Positions 50,684-59,971 of a stretch of DNA of 64,000 bases are shown piece by piece. The DNA lies in the NCBI GenBank assembly GCA_029262065.1, contig JAJDAC010000026.1, forward strand, positions 27,048 through 91,047, in the 5' to 3' direction. The translations under genes and the position numbers were made by a program. Below the pieces are notes generated by a model that saw nothing but the letters and a program-made list of their open reading frames with translations, did not search any database and was not told the DNA's origin. The number at the start of each line of letters is the position of its first letter. Position 1 is the stretch's first letter. This DNA is from Candidatus Krumholzibacteriota bacterium. Lineage in GTDB: Bacteria; Krumholzibacteriota; Krumholzibacteriia; JAJRXK01.

Positions 50684-52336
50684 ATGCTCAGAGCACCCCG
50701 CCCAGGCGCCCTCAAATGGGTCAAACTCCTAGGAGCACTGTTTCTGGCGCTCTGGCTCACCTTGTTGGCGGTCCCCGGCCGGGCTCAGCTCGACGACCCG
50801 CCGCCGCCCGACTCGGCCATTCAGATCCAGGATCTACGCGACAAGCTGCGTGACGACCCCTACGACGCCGAGGCCCACACCAAGCTGGCTATCCTCCTGG
50901 CCAAGGAAGGCCTTCTGGAGGAGTCGCGCACCGAGTTCATCCAGGCGCTGCAGGCCGCGCCGAGCGAGCCGGCGTCGCACCTGAACCTGGGTCTCATCCT
51001 GATGCGCATGGAGCGCTGGCTGGAAGCCTCGAGCACCTTGGCTACGTACACCCTGATGACCCAGGCCGAAGCGCGCGGCCACATCCTGGTGGGCGAATGC
51101 CTGGACAATGCCGGCGAGACCGAAAAGGCCCGTGAGGCCTGGCAACAGGGCCTGGCCGTCGAGGGCATGGTGCCCGCCGACCGCACCGTTCTGGTAGAAC
51201 GGCTGGCGACCAGTTATCTGGACTCAGAAGAACTCGAAGCCGCCACGCAGCTCATCGAATCCAATTCCACCCTGCTACAGGGCGAAGATGGCGAGGTCCT
51301 GGGCGAACAACTCATGTACGCAAGCCTTACCCTGGCCAAGCAGGCCAAGGACGCCGGCAACGTAGACGAAGCGCTTGCGCGATACGCCCGCGCGCGCGAA
51401 CTGGGCACGGACAGCTCCAGCGCATTCAGCCAGCCAGTGGAGCTCCTGCTCGACGCCGGACGAGTCGAGGAAGCCCAGGCTCTGGCCGCCGAGTCCAAGA
51501 CGGCGTTCCCCAAGAGCGCGGCGGGACCCTACCTGAGTGGCCGCATCGCCGAGCGCGACGGAAACATGGAAGAGGCCGTGAAGCAGTACCAAGCCGCGGC
51601 CGCCATCGATCCCGATTTCGCGGGACTGCAGGCCGCCCTGGGTGGCGCGCTGGCGCAGACCGGCAACGCCGACGCCGCCACGGCGGCGTTGGAACAGGCT
51701 GTCGCGCGAGGCGAGGGTGGCGCGGCCGTGCGCTACAACATGGGTGTCATGCTCAGCAAGGACAACAAATTCGGCGAAGCCATCCCTCACCTGCAGGCCG
51801 CCGTGGCCGATGACCCCACGCTGAAAGACGCCTACCGCGCCCTGGGCACCGCGTACCGCAAGACCGACAACTTCGGCGATGCCGCTTCGACCTATCAGGA
51901 AATCGTCAAACGGTTCGGACCCGATGCACGCGACCTGTACCAGCTGGGTTTCGCCTTGGCCAAAAAAGGCGACCACGCCGAGGCGGTCGAGCAGTACCGG
52001 GTAGTGGTGGCGCTGGATGGGCAGAACTACGCGGCCCGGTACAATCTGGGAAACTCCCTCATGAAGCTTTCGCGCTTCGCCGAGGCGTCGACCGAGTTCA
52101 AGCAGGCGGTGGCGTTGAAGCCCGGCAGCGAGGTCGCCCGGTACAACCTGGCGCTGTCGCTGCAGAAGCAGGAAAAGTTCGAGGAAGCCATCAACGAGTA
52201 TGAACGAGCGGTGGAACTGAAAGAGACCTACCGCAGCTTCGTGAACCTGGCCATCTGCTACCAGGCGCTCGACGACCAGGAAACCAGCGACGAGTACTAC
52301 CGGCTGGCCAACGAGCTCAAGTCCGGCGGCCGCTGA
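50684..52336 (+). CDS. Secreted TPR-repeat protein
   Basis: 550 residues from ATG 50684; upstream frame is open to 50609 but lacks a signal start, while this start follows GGAGAA and gives a signal peptide (WVKLLGALFLALWLTLLAVPGRA). At least eleven TPR units follow from residue about 50 (for example DAEAHTKLAILLAKEG, ASHLNLGLILMRMERWLEAS, AARYNLGNSLMKLSRFAEAS). The last unit reads YRSFVNLAICYQALDDQETS. Such proteins form superhelical scaffolds in the periplasm or outer membrane. Partner unknown. A GC-rich hairpin spans the stop, and the transketolase-like gene begins 130 bases later. Confidence 0.9.
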   Translation: MLRAPRPGALKWVKLLGALFLALWLTLLAVPGRAQLDDPPPPDSAIQIQDLRDKLRDDPYDAEAHTKLAILLAKEGLLEESRTEFIQALQAAPSEPASHLNLGLILMRMERWLEASSTLATYTLMTQAEARGHILVGECLDNAGETEKAREAWQQGLAVEGMVPADRTVLVERLATSYLDSEELEAATQLIESNSTLLQGEDGEVLGEQLMYASLTLAKQAKDAGNVDEALARYARARELGTDSSSAFSQPVELLLDAGRVEEAQALAAESKTAFPKSAAGPYLSGRIAERDGNMEEAVKQYQAAAAIDPDFAGLQAALGGALAQTGNADAATAALEQAVARGEGGAAVRYNMGVMLSKDNKFGEAIPHLQAAVADDPTLKDAYRALGTAYRKTDNFGDAASTYQEIVKRFGPDARDLYQLGFALAKKGDHAEAVEQYRVVVALDGQNYAARYNLGNSLMKLSRFAEASTEFKQAVALKPGSEVARYNLALSLQKQEKFEEAINEYERAVELKETYRSFVNLAICYQALDDQETSDEYYRLANELKSGGR

Positions 52337-52370
52337 GCCGCCGGCCCCCGGCTCCTTCCCCCTCTTTTTG
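52323..52370 (+). terminator. GC-rich hairpin at the end of the TPR gene
   Basis: CCGGCGGC (52323-52330) pairs with GCCGCCGG (52337-52344) around a six-base loop that contains the start of the stop codon region. A TTTTT run appears only about 20 bases later (52365-52369), so this is a possible but imperfect terminator. Confidence 0.45.
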
Positions 52371-52468
52371 CTCCGGTTGAAGGCGGCCACGGCCTGTGGC
52401 AGACTCCGCTCTAGCCCCGCGCGCGCGGTTGCCGCGGGCTGTCTCACCAGCCAGGAGAGCGTGCCGCT

Positions 52469-54808
52469 TTGTCGACCCCCGCGCCCGATCGTCTGTCCCA
52501 GCAGCAGCAGAACTTCGCCCACTGGGAAATCATCAAGGACTGCATCGACCAGTACATCGACATGATGTTGAACTACCGCCAAAGCGGACATCCTGGCGGC
52601 AGTCGCAGCAAAGTCCACGCTATGGTGGCGGCCACGTTGAGCGGAGCCATGCGCTGGGACATTCGGCATCCCGAGCTGCGCTTTGCCGATCGGTTCGTCC
52701 TGGTGGCCGGCCATTGCGCGCCGTTGGTGTACGCCACGCTTCCCGTCTACCACGAGGCGTTGCGCGAGATGCGTCGACGAACGGGTGACGACCGCTACAA
52801 GGTGGCCGACGGCCGGAGTCTGGTGTGGGAAGACCTGCTGGGCTTTCGCCATCGAGGCGGGCTGGCCGGTCACGCCGAGATGGAGGGCAACACCCTCTTC
52901 TTCAAATTCAACACCGGCCCGAGCGGCCACGGTGCGCCGCCCGCGGCGGGTGAGGCCATGGCTCTACTGCGCGCGGGAATGAAAGACGTGAAAGTGTGGG
53001 CCATCGAGGGCGAAGGCGGCCATACCGCGGGCGCCCACCACGAAACCAAGAATAGCGCGTGGGGCCTGGGGCTGGAAAACCTGCAGTACATCCTGGACTG
53101 GAACGACTTTGGGATCGACTCGTTCGCGGCCAGCAGCGTCGTACCGGGTACGCCCGACGACTGGTTCAAGCCCTACGGTTGGCGCGTCTACGGCGCGGAA
53201 GAGGGCAGCCAGTGGGAGCCGGTAACCAAAGCCCTGCTCGACATGAGCTTCGAGCCCGAGAAGAACGGCCGCCCGGGCGTAACCTGGGTACGCACGCGCA
53301 AGGGCCGCGAATACGGAAAGTTCGACTACTCCAGCCACGGTTCGCCGCACAAGACCAACAGCCCCGAATACTGGGATACGAAGAAGGTCTTTGCCGAAAA
53401 GTATGACGTGGACTTCGACGGATTCGGCGAAGCCGCGCCGCAGGACCCGGCCGCATTGCGCGAGCAGGTAACCAACAACATGCGCAAGGTCGCCGAAGTC
53501 CTGCATCGGCGCGAAGACACCCTCACGTACCTGGCCGATCGATTGGTGGAAGTTGGTGACAGCGTGCCGCGTGAGTCCAAGTCGTTCCAACTGGGCCGCA
53601 AAGGCAACCCACTGAACGACGACAAGCTGTTCGACTTCGAATCCTACCCCAGTGCGATCTGGATGAAGCCGGGCTCCAAGGCGCCCAACCGAATGGGCCT
53701 GAGCAACTTCGGCGCGTACATCAATAGCTACTGCAAAGCCAGGTACGACCAGCCCCTGGTCCTGGCCATGAGCGCTGACCTGGCTGACAGCACCAACATC
53801 AGTGGTTTTGCGAAGGACTTCGACGGCGCCGAGAACTACGGACGCTACGAGCGCAACTCCAACCCCACCGGCTCGCTCCTGCCGCAGGAAATCACCGAAT
53901 TCACCAATAGCGGCATCGCGGTGGGAATTTCCACCGTCAACATGAGCGAAAACCCAGAACAGGAGTTCCTGGGTTTCTTCGGCGCCTGCAGTACGTACGG
54001 TAGCTTTTCCTACCTGAAGTACGGGCCCATGCGCTTGTTCAGCCAACTGGCCCAGGACTGCGACCTGAAGACGGGCAAGGTCATATGGGTTGCCGGCCAC
54101 TCGGGCCCCGAAACGGCCGACGACAGTCGCACCCACTTCGGCGTGTTTGGCCCTGGCGTCACCCAACTCTTTCCCGACGGCCATGTGTGTGACATCCATC
54201 CGTACGAGTACAACGAGGTTCCCGTCATGCTGGCCGCCGCCCTGCGCGGACCCTGGCCTATCGTTGCCTGTCACCTCACGCGTCCGCCGGTAACCATTCC
54301 CGACCGGGCCAAATTGGGTATGGCGCACCACTTCGAAGCGGCGCGCGGTGCCTACGTACTGCGTCCGTATCGCGACGACCAACCGCACGGTGGTTGTATT
54401 TTCGTACAGGGCACCATGAGCACGGCCAACACCGTCGAGCTACTACCCGAACTCGACCGGCGCGAACTCAACGTGAAGTTGGTGGCGGTACCTTCGCCAC
54501 AGCTTTTCGCGGCCCAGCCCGAATCGGTGCGAAACGAGATCATCACGCCGGCCGACAAATGGGACTCGACCTTCATCACGAACCGCAGCCGTCGCCTGAT
54601 GTACGACTGGATCTTCAACCCGCTGTCGGCCCAGTACGCCATGAGCAGTGATTTCGACGATCGCTGGCGTACGGGGGGAACCCTCGACGAGGTTTTGGAG
54701 GAAGCACACCTCGACCCACCGCATCTCCTGGCGGGAATCGAGCGGTTCGTTCGTGATCGTCAGAAGAGGTTGGGCGGGTTGCAGAAAGGTCTGTCAGCGG
54801 CGGGCTGA
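52469..54808 (+). CDS. Divergent transketolase-like enzyme
   Basis: 779 residues from TTG 52469 (AGGAG 11 bases upstream), about 100 longer than ordinary transketolases. Order: N-terminal thiamine-diphosphate domain with SGHPGGSRSKVHAM and KFNTGPSGHGAPPAAGEAMA, then GEGGHTAGAHHETKNSAWGL where the normal motif is GDG...N, then a Pyr domain (LVLAMSADLADSTNISGF; TEFTNSGIAVGIST) and a C-terminal domain. The metal-ligand Asp is replaced by Glu in GEG, and a DWNDFGID stretch stands where transketolases have the NN(G) motif. It is likely still thiamine-diphosphate dependent and transfers ketol units, but the substrate range may differ. It lies beside the oxidative pentose phosphate genes only at several kb distance. 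Confidence 0.85.
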   Translation: MSTPAPDRLSQQQQNFAHWEIIKDCIDQYIDMMLNYRQSGHPGGSRSKVHAMVAATLSGAMRWDIRHPELRFADRFVLVAGHCAPLVYATLPVYHEALREMRRRTGDDRYKVADGRSLVWEDLLGFRHRGGLAGHAEMEGNTLFFKFNTGPSGHGAPPAAGEAMALLRAGMKDVKVWAIEGEGGHTAGAHHETKNSAWGLGLENLQYILDWNDFGIDSFAASSVVPGTPDDWFKPYGWRVYGAEEGSQWEPVTKALLDMSFEPEKNGRPGVTWVRTRKGREYGKFDYSSHGSPHKTNSPEYWDTKKVFAEKYDVDFDGFGEAAPQDPAALREQVTNNMRKVAEVLHRREDTLTYLADRLVEVGDSVPRESKSFQLGRKGNPLNDDKLFDFESYPSAIWMKPGSKAPNRMGLSNFGAYINSYCKARYDQPLVLAMSADLADSTNISGFAKDFDGAENYGRYERNSNPTGSLLPQEITEFTNSGIAVGISTVNMSENPEQEFLGFFGACSTYGSFSYLKYGPMRLFSQLAQDCDLKTGKVIWVAGHSGPETADDSRTHFGVFGPGVTQLFPDGHVCDIHPYEYNEVPVMLAAALRGPWPIVACHLTRPPVTIPDRAKLGMAHHFEAARGAYVLRPYRDDQPHGGCIFVQGTMSTANTVELLPELDRRELNVKLVAVPSPQLFAAQPESVRNEIITPADKWDSTFITNRSRRLMYDWIFNPLSAQYAMSSDFDDRWRTGGTLDEVLEEAHLDPPHLLAGIERFVRDRQKRLGGLQKGLSAAG

Positions 54809-54815
54809 ACCCTGA

Positions 54816-55589
54816 TCAGCGGACCTGGACTTCGGCAATGAGCACCGTGATGTTGTCGAGGCCGCCACCATCGCGCGCCTCGGCAACCAACTGCTGACAC
54901 GCGGCGGCGGGGTCCTGCCCCGATCCCACTTCACAGATACGCGCACGCTCGACCATGTTGGTCAGACCGTCCGAGCATAGCAGCAATCGATCGCCGCCAC
55001 GCAGCGCGCCCATGCGTTCGAACAGGTCGACTTCGACGCTGGGCGACACGCCCAGGCAACGAGTGAGTACGTTGGTGGGAACGTTGCGAGCCGATTGACC
55101 GTCGGGCGAACGTCGACGCATTTCCTCGGCCAGACTGTGATCGACCGTGACCTGTTCCATTTCGCCGTCGCGTAGAAAGTAGGCCCGGCTGTCACCAATC
55201 TGGGCAACAAAGAAATTCCGACCCAGCACCGAGACCGCAGTGCAGGTGGTACCCATGCCGCTCAGGTCGATTTCTTCGGTGCTTCGACGGAAGATGACCG
55301 CGTTGGCTCGCTCGAGAGCCAACCGCAGGGCTCCTGGCGCCATCTGATCCATCTCATCGGGGTCGAAATAGGCCTCCGCCACTTCGTCCAAGGCCATCTG
55401 ACTGGCCACTTCGCCCGCGGCGGCGCCGCCCATGCCATCGGCCACGACCAACAGACAGCCGCGCTCGTTGGAGTGGCCTTCGAAGATTCCGGCCACGTCC
55501 TGATTGATCTCGCGCACACAGCCGAGATCGCTGACGAAATGGGCCTCAAGGGCCAGATCTGCACCGGGGATGGGGATGCGTGAACTCAA
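54816..55589 (-). CDS. PP2C-family Ser/Thr phosphatase
   Basis: 257 residues from TTG 55589 with GGAGAG just upstream. The PP2C metal motifs are all present: SDLGCVREINQDVAGIFEG, LVVADGMGGAAAGEVAS, GTTCTAVSVLGRNFFVAQIG and DSRAYFLRDG, LLLCSDGLTNMV and GGLDNITVLIAEV. It is the short, soluble PrpC/Stp type that reverses Hanks-kinase phosphorylation. The membrane kinase at 26.4 kb and the STAS protein at 24.9 kb are possible partners, though they are far away. It converges with the transketolase gene (7 bases between stops) and is divergent from the SDR gene. Confidence 0.93.
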   Translation of the reverse strand: MSSRIPIPGADLALEAHFVSDLGCVREINQDVAGIFEGHSNERGCLLVVADGMGGAAAGEVASQMALDEVAEAYFDPDEMDQMAPGALRLALERANAVIFRRSTEEIDLSGMGTTCTAVSVLGRNFFVAQIGDSRAYFLRDGEMEQVTVDHSLAEEMRRRSPDGQSARNVPTNVLTRCLGVSPSVEVDLFERMGALRGGDRLLLCSDGLTNMVERARICEVGSGQDPAAACQQLVAEARDGGGLDNITVLIAEVQVR

Positions 55590-55791
55590 CTATCTCTCCG
55601 GGCACGGGCCGGGCCATTGACCTTACTGGTAACCAAAGGGTGGCCGTATGGAATAACAGGCAAGAATAGACCGTCCCCCGCCCAGTGTTCCACTGAAAGA
55701 TCTCCAAGGAACGTTGCAGGAAGGGATCCCGTGCGGGAAACTGGTGTCTGTGCCACCCTGGAAGCCCCCAGACGACGGAGAACCCGGCCAC

Positions 55792-56649
55792 ATGGAAACT
55801 GGACTCGCTGACAAGGTAGTACTGGTAACCGGCGCTTCGGGAGGCATCGGACGGGCGGTCGCCGAAGTTTTCGCCGACGAGGGCGCCCGGCTCATTCTCC
55901 ACGGAAATTCCCACCACGACGAGCTGGCCCGGTACGTGGAGCTGCGCCCGTGGCGTGATTCGGCGATAACTGTAGCGGCCGACGTGGCGAACGCGGACGA
56001 AGTGGCCAAGGCGTTCGCCAAAGGGGTCGAACGCTTCGGGCGGATCGACGTCTGCGTAGCCAACGCCGGTCAATGGCCCGCGGCCAACGAGCCACTTCAC
56101 ATCATGCCAACCGAACGGTTCGAGCGCACCGTGGCCATCAATTTCCTGGGCGCGGCCTACACGGCGCGAGCCTTCATGCAGAGCCTGGCCGCCACCGGCC
56201 CCCGTGACGACGGTGACGGGGCCTCGTTGGTGTTCACCGGAAGCACGGCGGCTCGCTTCGGCGAAAAAGACCATTGCGACTACGCGGCCGCCAAAGCAGC
56301 GTTGGTCGGACTGGTGCGATCGCTGAAGAACGAGATCGTGGAAATCGATCCCTACGCGCGGGTGAACATGGTCCAACCGGGCTGGACCGCGACCCACATG
56401 GCCCGGCCTGCGCTGGACGATCCCGCCCAGGTGAAACGCGCCGTGCGCACCATGCCGGTCCGTCAGATCGGCCGTGCTGTAGACATGGCCCGGGCGATCG
56501 CATTCCTGGCTTCGCCCCGATTGTCTCGTCACGTAAGCGGCGAGCTGCTTACCGTGGCCGGGGGCATGGAGGGCCGCCAACTGTGGACCGATGACCAGCT
56601 GGACTTTGCCGACATTCACCGTCGCTTGAGTTCGTCAGATCCGGGCTAG
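55792..56649 (+). CDS. Short-chain dehydrogenase/reductase
   Basis: 285 residues from ATG 55792; the frame is open further up to 55714 but the SDR start METGLADKVVLVTGASGGIG fits here. The NAD(P) motif TGASGGIG, VANAG, the catalytic serine in LVFTGSTAARFG and the YAAAK motif with Tyr and Lys are all present. VNMVQPGWTATHMARP and the end GGMEGRQLW are family-typical. It oxidises or reduces a hydroxyl or carbonyl group; substrate unknown. It is followed three bases after its stop by the alkyltransferase-like gene, so these two are surely one transcript. Confidence 0.92.
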   Translation: METGLADKVVLVTGASGGIGRAVAEVFADEGARLILHGNSHHDELARYVELRPWRDSAITVAADVANADEVAKAFAKGVERFGRIDVCVANAGQWPAANEPLHIMPTERFERTVAINFLGAAYTARAFMQSLAATGPRDDGDGASLVFTGSTAARFGEKDHCDYAAAKAALVGLVRSLKNEIVEIDPYARVNMVQPGWTATHMARPALDDPAQVKRAVRTMPVRQIGRAVDMARAIAFLASPRLSRHVSGELLTVAGGMEGRQLWTDDQLDFADIHRRLSSSDPG

Positions 56650-56652
56650 TCG

Positions 56653-56973
56653 ATGCCGGCCGACAAGACACGAGAAAGGCTCGATCTCATCTACGAAACC
56701 ATCGAGCGCATCCCGGCCGGCAAGGTGGCTACCTACGGACAGATCGCCGGTATCTGTGGTCTGCCCGGTCGCGCGCGCCTCGTCGGTCGCGCCATGCGCA
56801 TTCTTCCGTCGGGATCGGCGATTCCCTGGTACCGGGTCATCAACTCGAGTGGGCGAAGTTCGTTACCCGAAGGAGAACCCGCCGCAACGCAACGCGCGCT
56901 GCTCGAAGACGAGGGTGTGCGCTTCGAAAACGGTCGGGTGGACCTGAAGAAGTTCCGCTGGTCGGAATTCTAG
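56653..56973 (+). CDS. atl: Alkyltransferase-like (ATL) DNA-binding protein
   Basis: 106 residues. The fold is the DNA-binding domain of O6-methylguanine-DNA methyltransferase: VATYGQIAGICGLPGRARLV, GRAMRILPSGSAI, PWYRVINSSGRSS. The position that holds the alkyl-accepting cysteine in PCHRV is tryptophan here (PWYRV), so it cannot accept a methyl group. ATL proteins bind O6-alkylguanine and flag it for nucleotide excision repair. Its ATG is three bases after the SDR stop, and its stop overlaps the stop of the M28 peptidase gene on the other strand by four bases. Confidence 0.93.
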   Translation: MPADKTRERLDLIYETIERIPAGKVATYGQIAGICGLPGRARLVGRAMRILPSGSAIPWYRVINSSGRSSLPEGEPAATQRALLEDEGVRFENGRVDLKKFRWSEF

Positions 56974-58778
56974 TCGGTGGTTTCGCCGCGTTTGTTGGCG
57001 AACGTGGTTTCAAAGAAGTCCCCGGGGTTCCACGACGGGCGCTGTTCATCCTGCGCGATGTGCCAAGCGGCCAGGAAATTGACGCGGGCGAACTTTGCTC
57101 CCACGTCGAAGTCCATGTCCTGCCCCATGTCGTCGGCGGGGTTGTGGTAGCGCTCGCTGATCCACTTCTGGAATTGCACCATGCCTTCGGAGATCCCGTT
57201 ACCACGATCGAAACCGGGCATGAGCATGAGAGCAGGAACCCCCTGCTTCACGAACGAGTACTGGTCGCTGCGCACCAGAATGACCTCGTTGGGAATCGGA
57301 TCAGGACTCACGAACAGTCCCAGCTGTTCGGCCGCTCTGGCCACCGCGTTGCCCAACGATGAATGGTCCGCTCCGAAAGCGACCACATCGCGCAACGGTG
57401 GATTGAGCATGACCGTGTCGAAGTTCAGATTGGCCACGATCGACTCGATCGGCACGGTGGGATTGTTGGCGAAGTAGTCGGACCCCACCAACCCCCGCTC
57501 TTCAGCGCACACGGCCAGAAACAGCAGGCTACGCCGCGGACGGCTCTGGGCTCGCGAGAACGCCCGCGCCACCTCCAGCATACAGGCTATGCCCGACGCG
57601 TTGTCGATGGCTCCGTTGTAGATGGCATCACCATCGACCTGATCCCCGACCCCCAGGTGGTCGAGGTGACCGCTGAGCACCACGTATTCCGAAGCGAGCT
57701 CGGGGTCAGAGCCGCGGAGCACGGCCACGACGTTGGGCACCGGCACATCCCGATGCACATTGTTGCCGCGTAGCCGTACGCGAGCGGGAAGCACCAGCGG
57801 GTCGGGGCGACCCTGCCGCGCCGCGTCGTGCACGGCATCCACCGTCAACATTGCGCCCTCGAACAATCGCTCCATCGCGGCGCCGTTGATCTGCACGAAA
57901 ACCCGCAACTGCGGGTACGAGTCGTGCGTCACGCCATCGCGCTGGCGCCAGAACATGGTGTCGACCTTGAGGTGACGGGTCAGCCGCGGCCATTGATAAC
58001 GGGCTTCGTCGGCCGGCGTGAGCATACGGATCACGCCCACCGCGCCCAGACTCGAAGCTACTTCCCGCTTGCGCTGAAAGGAAGAATGGTAGGCGCGCAG
58101 GTGATCGGGAAGCTGGCTGGGCGCGCCCATGAAATACGCGACAATCTTGCCCCGCACATCCACGCCCCGGTAGTCGTCGTAGTCCACCTCGGGGGCCTGC
58201 ACACCAAAACCCACGTACACCACCGACGCTTCCAACTCCACCTCGGCTTCGGTGGGCGTGCCGCGAAACACGAAGTGCTCCTCCACGGCAAGCGGCGTGG
58301 TTTGGCCGTGGCGAATGATCTCGAAACTCGTGGCCGGATGGTCCACCTCGGTTATGCGCAACGGCACCGGTTGCAGATAGCTTTTACCATCGACCCCCGG
58401 CTCCAGTCCGTACGACTCGAACTGGTCGGCCACATACTGCGCGGCCAGTTCGTAGCCGGGCTGGCCGCTCATGCGACCCTCAAGTCGATCGTCGGCCAGG
58501 AATTCCATATGGGCTCGATACGCGGCCGCGGTGATTTCATGGGCCGCCGGATCAACCGGATCGGTGAACCGCTGCGCACCACCCTGCGCGGCCCCCGCCA
58601 CCGGGACGGATGGCACGGGCATCGCTGGGTCCGACGAAGCGACCGGCGGCTCAACCGCCACGGCCGGCGCCGTTTGATGGGCCCTGGAACCCTGACACGC
58701 CACCGCGAACGATGCCGCGGCGACCATGGCGACCCGCGCCAGCCAAACCAGTCGAAGCGACGAGACAAATCGGGACAT
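56970..58778 (-). CDS. M28-family zinc aminopeptidase, probable lipoprotein
   Basis: 602 residues from ATG 58778 (GGAG five bases upstream); the upstream frame to 58976 lacks similarity. The N-terminus (VSSLRLVWLARVAMVAAASF, then AVACQG) is a likely lipoprotein signal with cysteine near residue 28. A Pro/Ala-rich linker follows; then the peptidase with an inserted PA domain (YVGFGVQAPEVDYDDYRGVD) and the zinc ligands: His in VLSGHLDHLG, Asp in GAIDNASGIA, Glu pair in AVCAEERGLV, Asp in NLNFDTV and His in ERYHNPADD. It probably clips N-terminal residues from peptides in the periplasm. It converges with the ATL gene and is divergent from the NfeD-like gene. Confidence 0.93.
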   Translation of the reverse strand: MSRFVSSLRLVWLARVAMVAAASFAVACQGSRAHQTAPAVAVEPPVASSDPAMPVPSVPVAGAAQGGAQRFTDPVDPAAHEITAAAYRAHMEFLADDRLEGRMSGQPGYELAAQYVADQFESYGLEPGVDGKSYLQPVPLRITEVDHPATSFEIIRHGQTTPLAVEEHFVFRGTPTEAEVELEASVVYVGFGVQAPEVDYDDYRGVDVRGKIVAYFMGAPSQLPDHLRAYHSSFQRKREVASSLGAVGVIRMLTPADEARYQWPRLTRHLKVDTMFWRQRDGVTHDSYPQLRVFVQINGAAMERLFEGAMLTVDAVHDAARQGRPDPLVLPARVRLRGNNVHRDVPVPNVVAVLRGSDPELASEYVVLSGHLDHLGVGDQVDGDAIYNGAIDNASGIACMLEVARAFSRAQSRPRRSLLFLAVCAEERGLVGSDYFANNPTVPIESIVANLNFDTVMLNPPLRDVVAFGADHSSLGNAVARAAEQLGLFVSPDPIPNEVILVRSDQYSFVKQGVPALMLMPGFDRGNGISEGMVQFQKWISERYHNPADDMGQDMDFDVGAKFARVNFLAAWHIAQDEQRPSWNPGDFFETTFANKRGETTD

Positions 58779-58867
58779 GGGAGCTCCATGGGCTGAAATT
58801 GGGGACTGCGCTAGGAAACCACACAAGTCGGGCCCGAAACAAGCGTGGATGGAGACGCTTGACCGCG

Positions 58868-59224
58868 ATGCCAAGGGAAACCACACTGCGTCCACGAACG
58901 ATCGTTCTGAACTACGCCATCGGAGGCACATTGGTTTTGCCGTGGATTCTATTGGCCGCAGGAGGTGCCGCGGCAATCTGGGCCTGGCGCGACCAGCGGG
59001 CGGCTCTGCACGAATGCGACGAGGTCATCCGCATCGGCTTCGCGGGGCGCCTGGCCACCGCGCACGACGCGTTGGGCACTGGACAGTCTGGACTGGGCAC
59101 CATTGGTGGGGCCACCGTGCGTCTGCGCAATGTGGGTCGCGATGCGCTCGCGCCGGGGACGGAGTGTCGCGTGCACGACGTGAGCAATCTCACGCTCCTG
59201 GTGCGTGCGTCCGTGGACAATTAG
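58868..59224 (+). CDS. NfeD-like membrane protein (short form)
   Basis: 118 residues from ATG 58868; an in-frame TTG nine bases upstream (58859) is also possible and has GGAG four bases before it. One or two membrane helices (IVLNYAIGGTLVLPWILLAA, GGAAAIWAW) lead to a soluble part; the last 50 residues (GQSGLGTIGGATVRLRNVGR, APGTECRVHDVSNLTLLVRA) look like the OB-fold C-terminal domain of NfeD proteins. NfeD proteins usually work with stomatin-like (SPFH) proteins in membrane quality control, but no such gene is present. Moderate confidence in family; membrane topology is clear. Confidence 0.65.
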   Translation: MPRETTLRPRTIVLNYAIGGTLVLPWILLAAGGAAAIWAWRDQRAALHECDEVIRIGFAGRLATAHDALGTGQSGLGTIGGATVRLRNVGRDALAPGTECRVHDVSNLTLLVRASVDN

Positions 59225-59958
59225 GCGTCCGCGCCTCGGCCGGCCGCGGCCTCGTCGACCAACCAGATCACGCGGCTCAATGGATCCATGGCATTGGGTT
59301 GAATACGCGCAGCCGGCAACGAACGATCGCCCCGCCACACGCGCTCCAACGCGGACGCCTTGGACTCACCCTTTACCAGGAACAGAGTCGTACGAGCCGC
59401 ATTGAGCAACGGCAGCGTCAACGTCACGCGCGTGGGCGGTGGTTTGGGACCATGTACCACCGCGGTCAGCGCCTTCGTCTCATCGAGAACGGGGTCACCG
59501 GGGAACAGTGATGCGGTGTGCCCGTCTTCTCCCATCCCCAGCAACACCAGATCGAATCGTGGCGGTGTGCCCGCGACCGTACGGCGGATGGTAGCTGCGT
59601 AGCGCGCGGCGGCCTGATTCGCGAACGTGGGTTCGGGCAGGGTGAAGACGGACTCGTCGGGAATTCCCGCCGGGACGATCAGTGACTCGTTCACCATACG
59701 GGCGTTGCTATCCGCGTGATCATGCGGCACGCAACGCTCATCGCCGAAATAGAGATGCACACGCGACCAATCGAGCCGGGCGCCGGCCAGATGACGATAC
59801 GCCGCCGCCGGCGTCGAACCGCCGGCCAGCACCAGCGATGCGACATCGCGTTCGCCCAACGCGCTGGACAACTCCTGCGCGATAAGCTCGCCGGCCACCG
59901 CGGCGAAACGCGCCGCGGTCACCACGCGGATGTCCGCGGCGGGAACCGGGTTGACCAC
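59221..59958 (-). CDS. pgl: 6-phosphogluconolactonase
   Basis: 245 residues from a GTG at 59958 with GGAGG exactly six bases upstream; this site lies across the zwf stop. The longer frame to 59991 has no such site. The fold is devB/Pgl: SLVLAGGSTPAAAYRHLAGA, WSRVHLYFGDERCVPHDHAD, SNARMVNESL, DLVLLGMGEDGHTASLFPGD and ALERVWRGDRSLPA. It hydrolyses 6-phosphogluconolactone to 6-phosphogluconate, the second step of the oxidative pentose phosphate pathway. It is the third gene in the gnd-zwf-pgl operon. Confidence 0.95.
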   Translation of the reverse strand: MVNPVPAADIRVVTAARFAAVAGELIAQELSSALGERDVASLVLAGGSTPAAAYRHLAGARLDWSRVHLYFGDERCVPHDHADSNARMVNESLIVPAGIPDESVFTLPEPTFANQAAARYAATIRRTVAGTPPRFDLVLLGMGEDGHTASLFPGDPVLDETKALTAVVHGPKPPPTRVTLTLPLLNAARTTLFLVKGESKASALERVWRGDRSLPAARIQPNAMDPLSRVIWLVDEAAAGRGADA

Positions 59959-59971
59959 GATCAGCCTCCGC

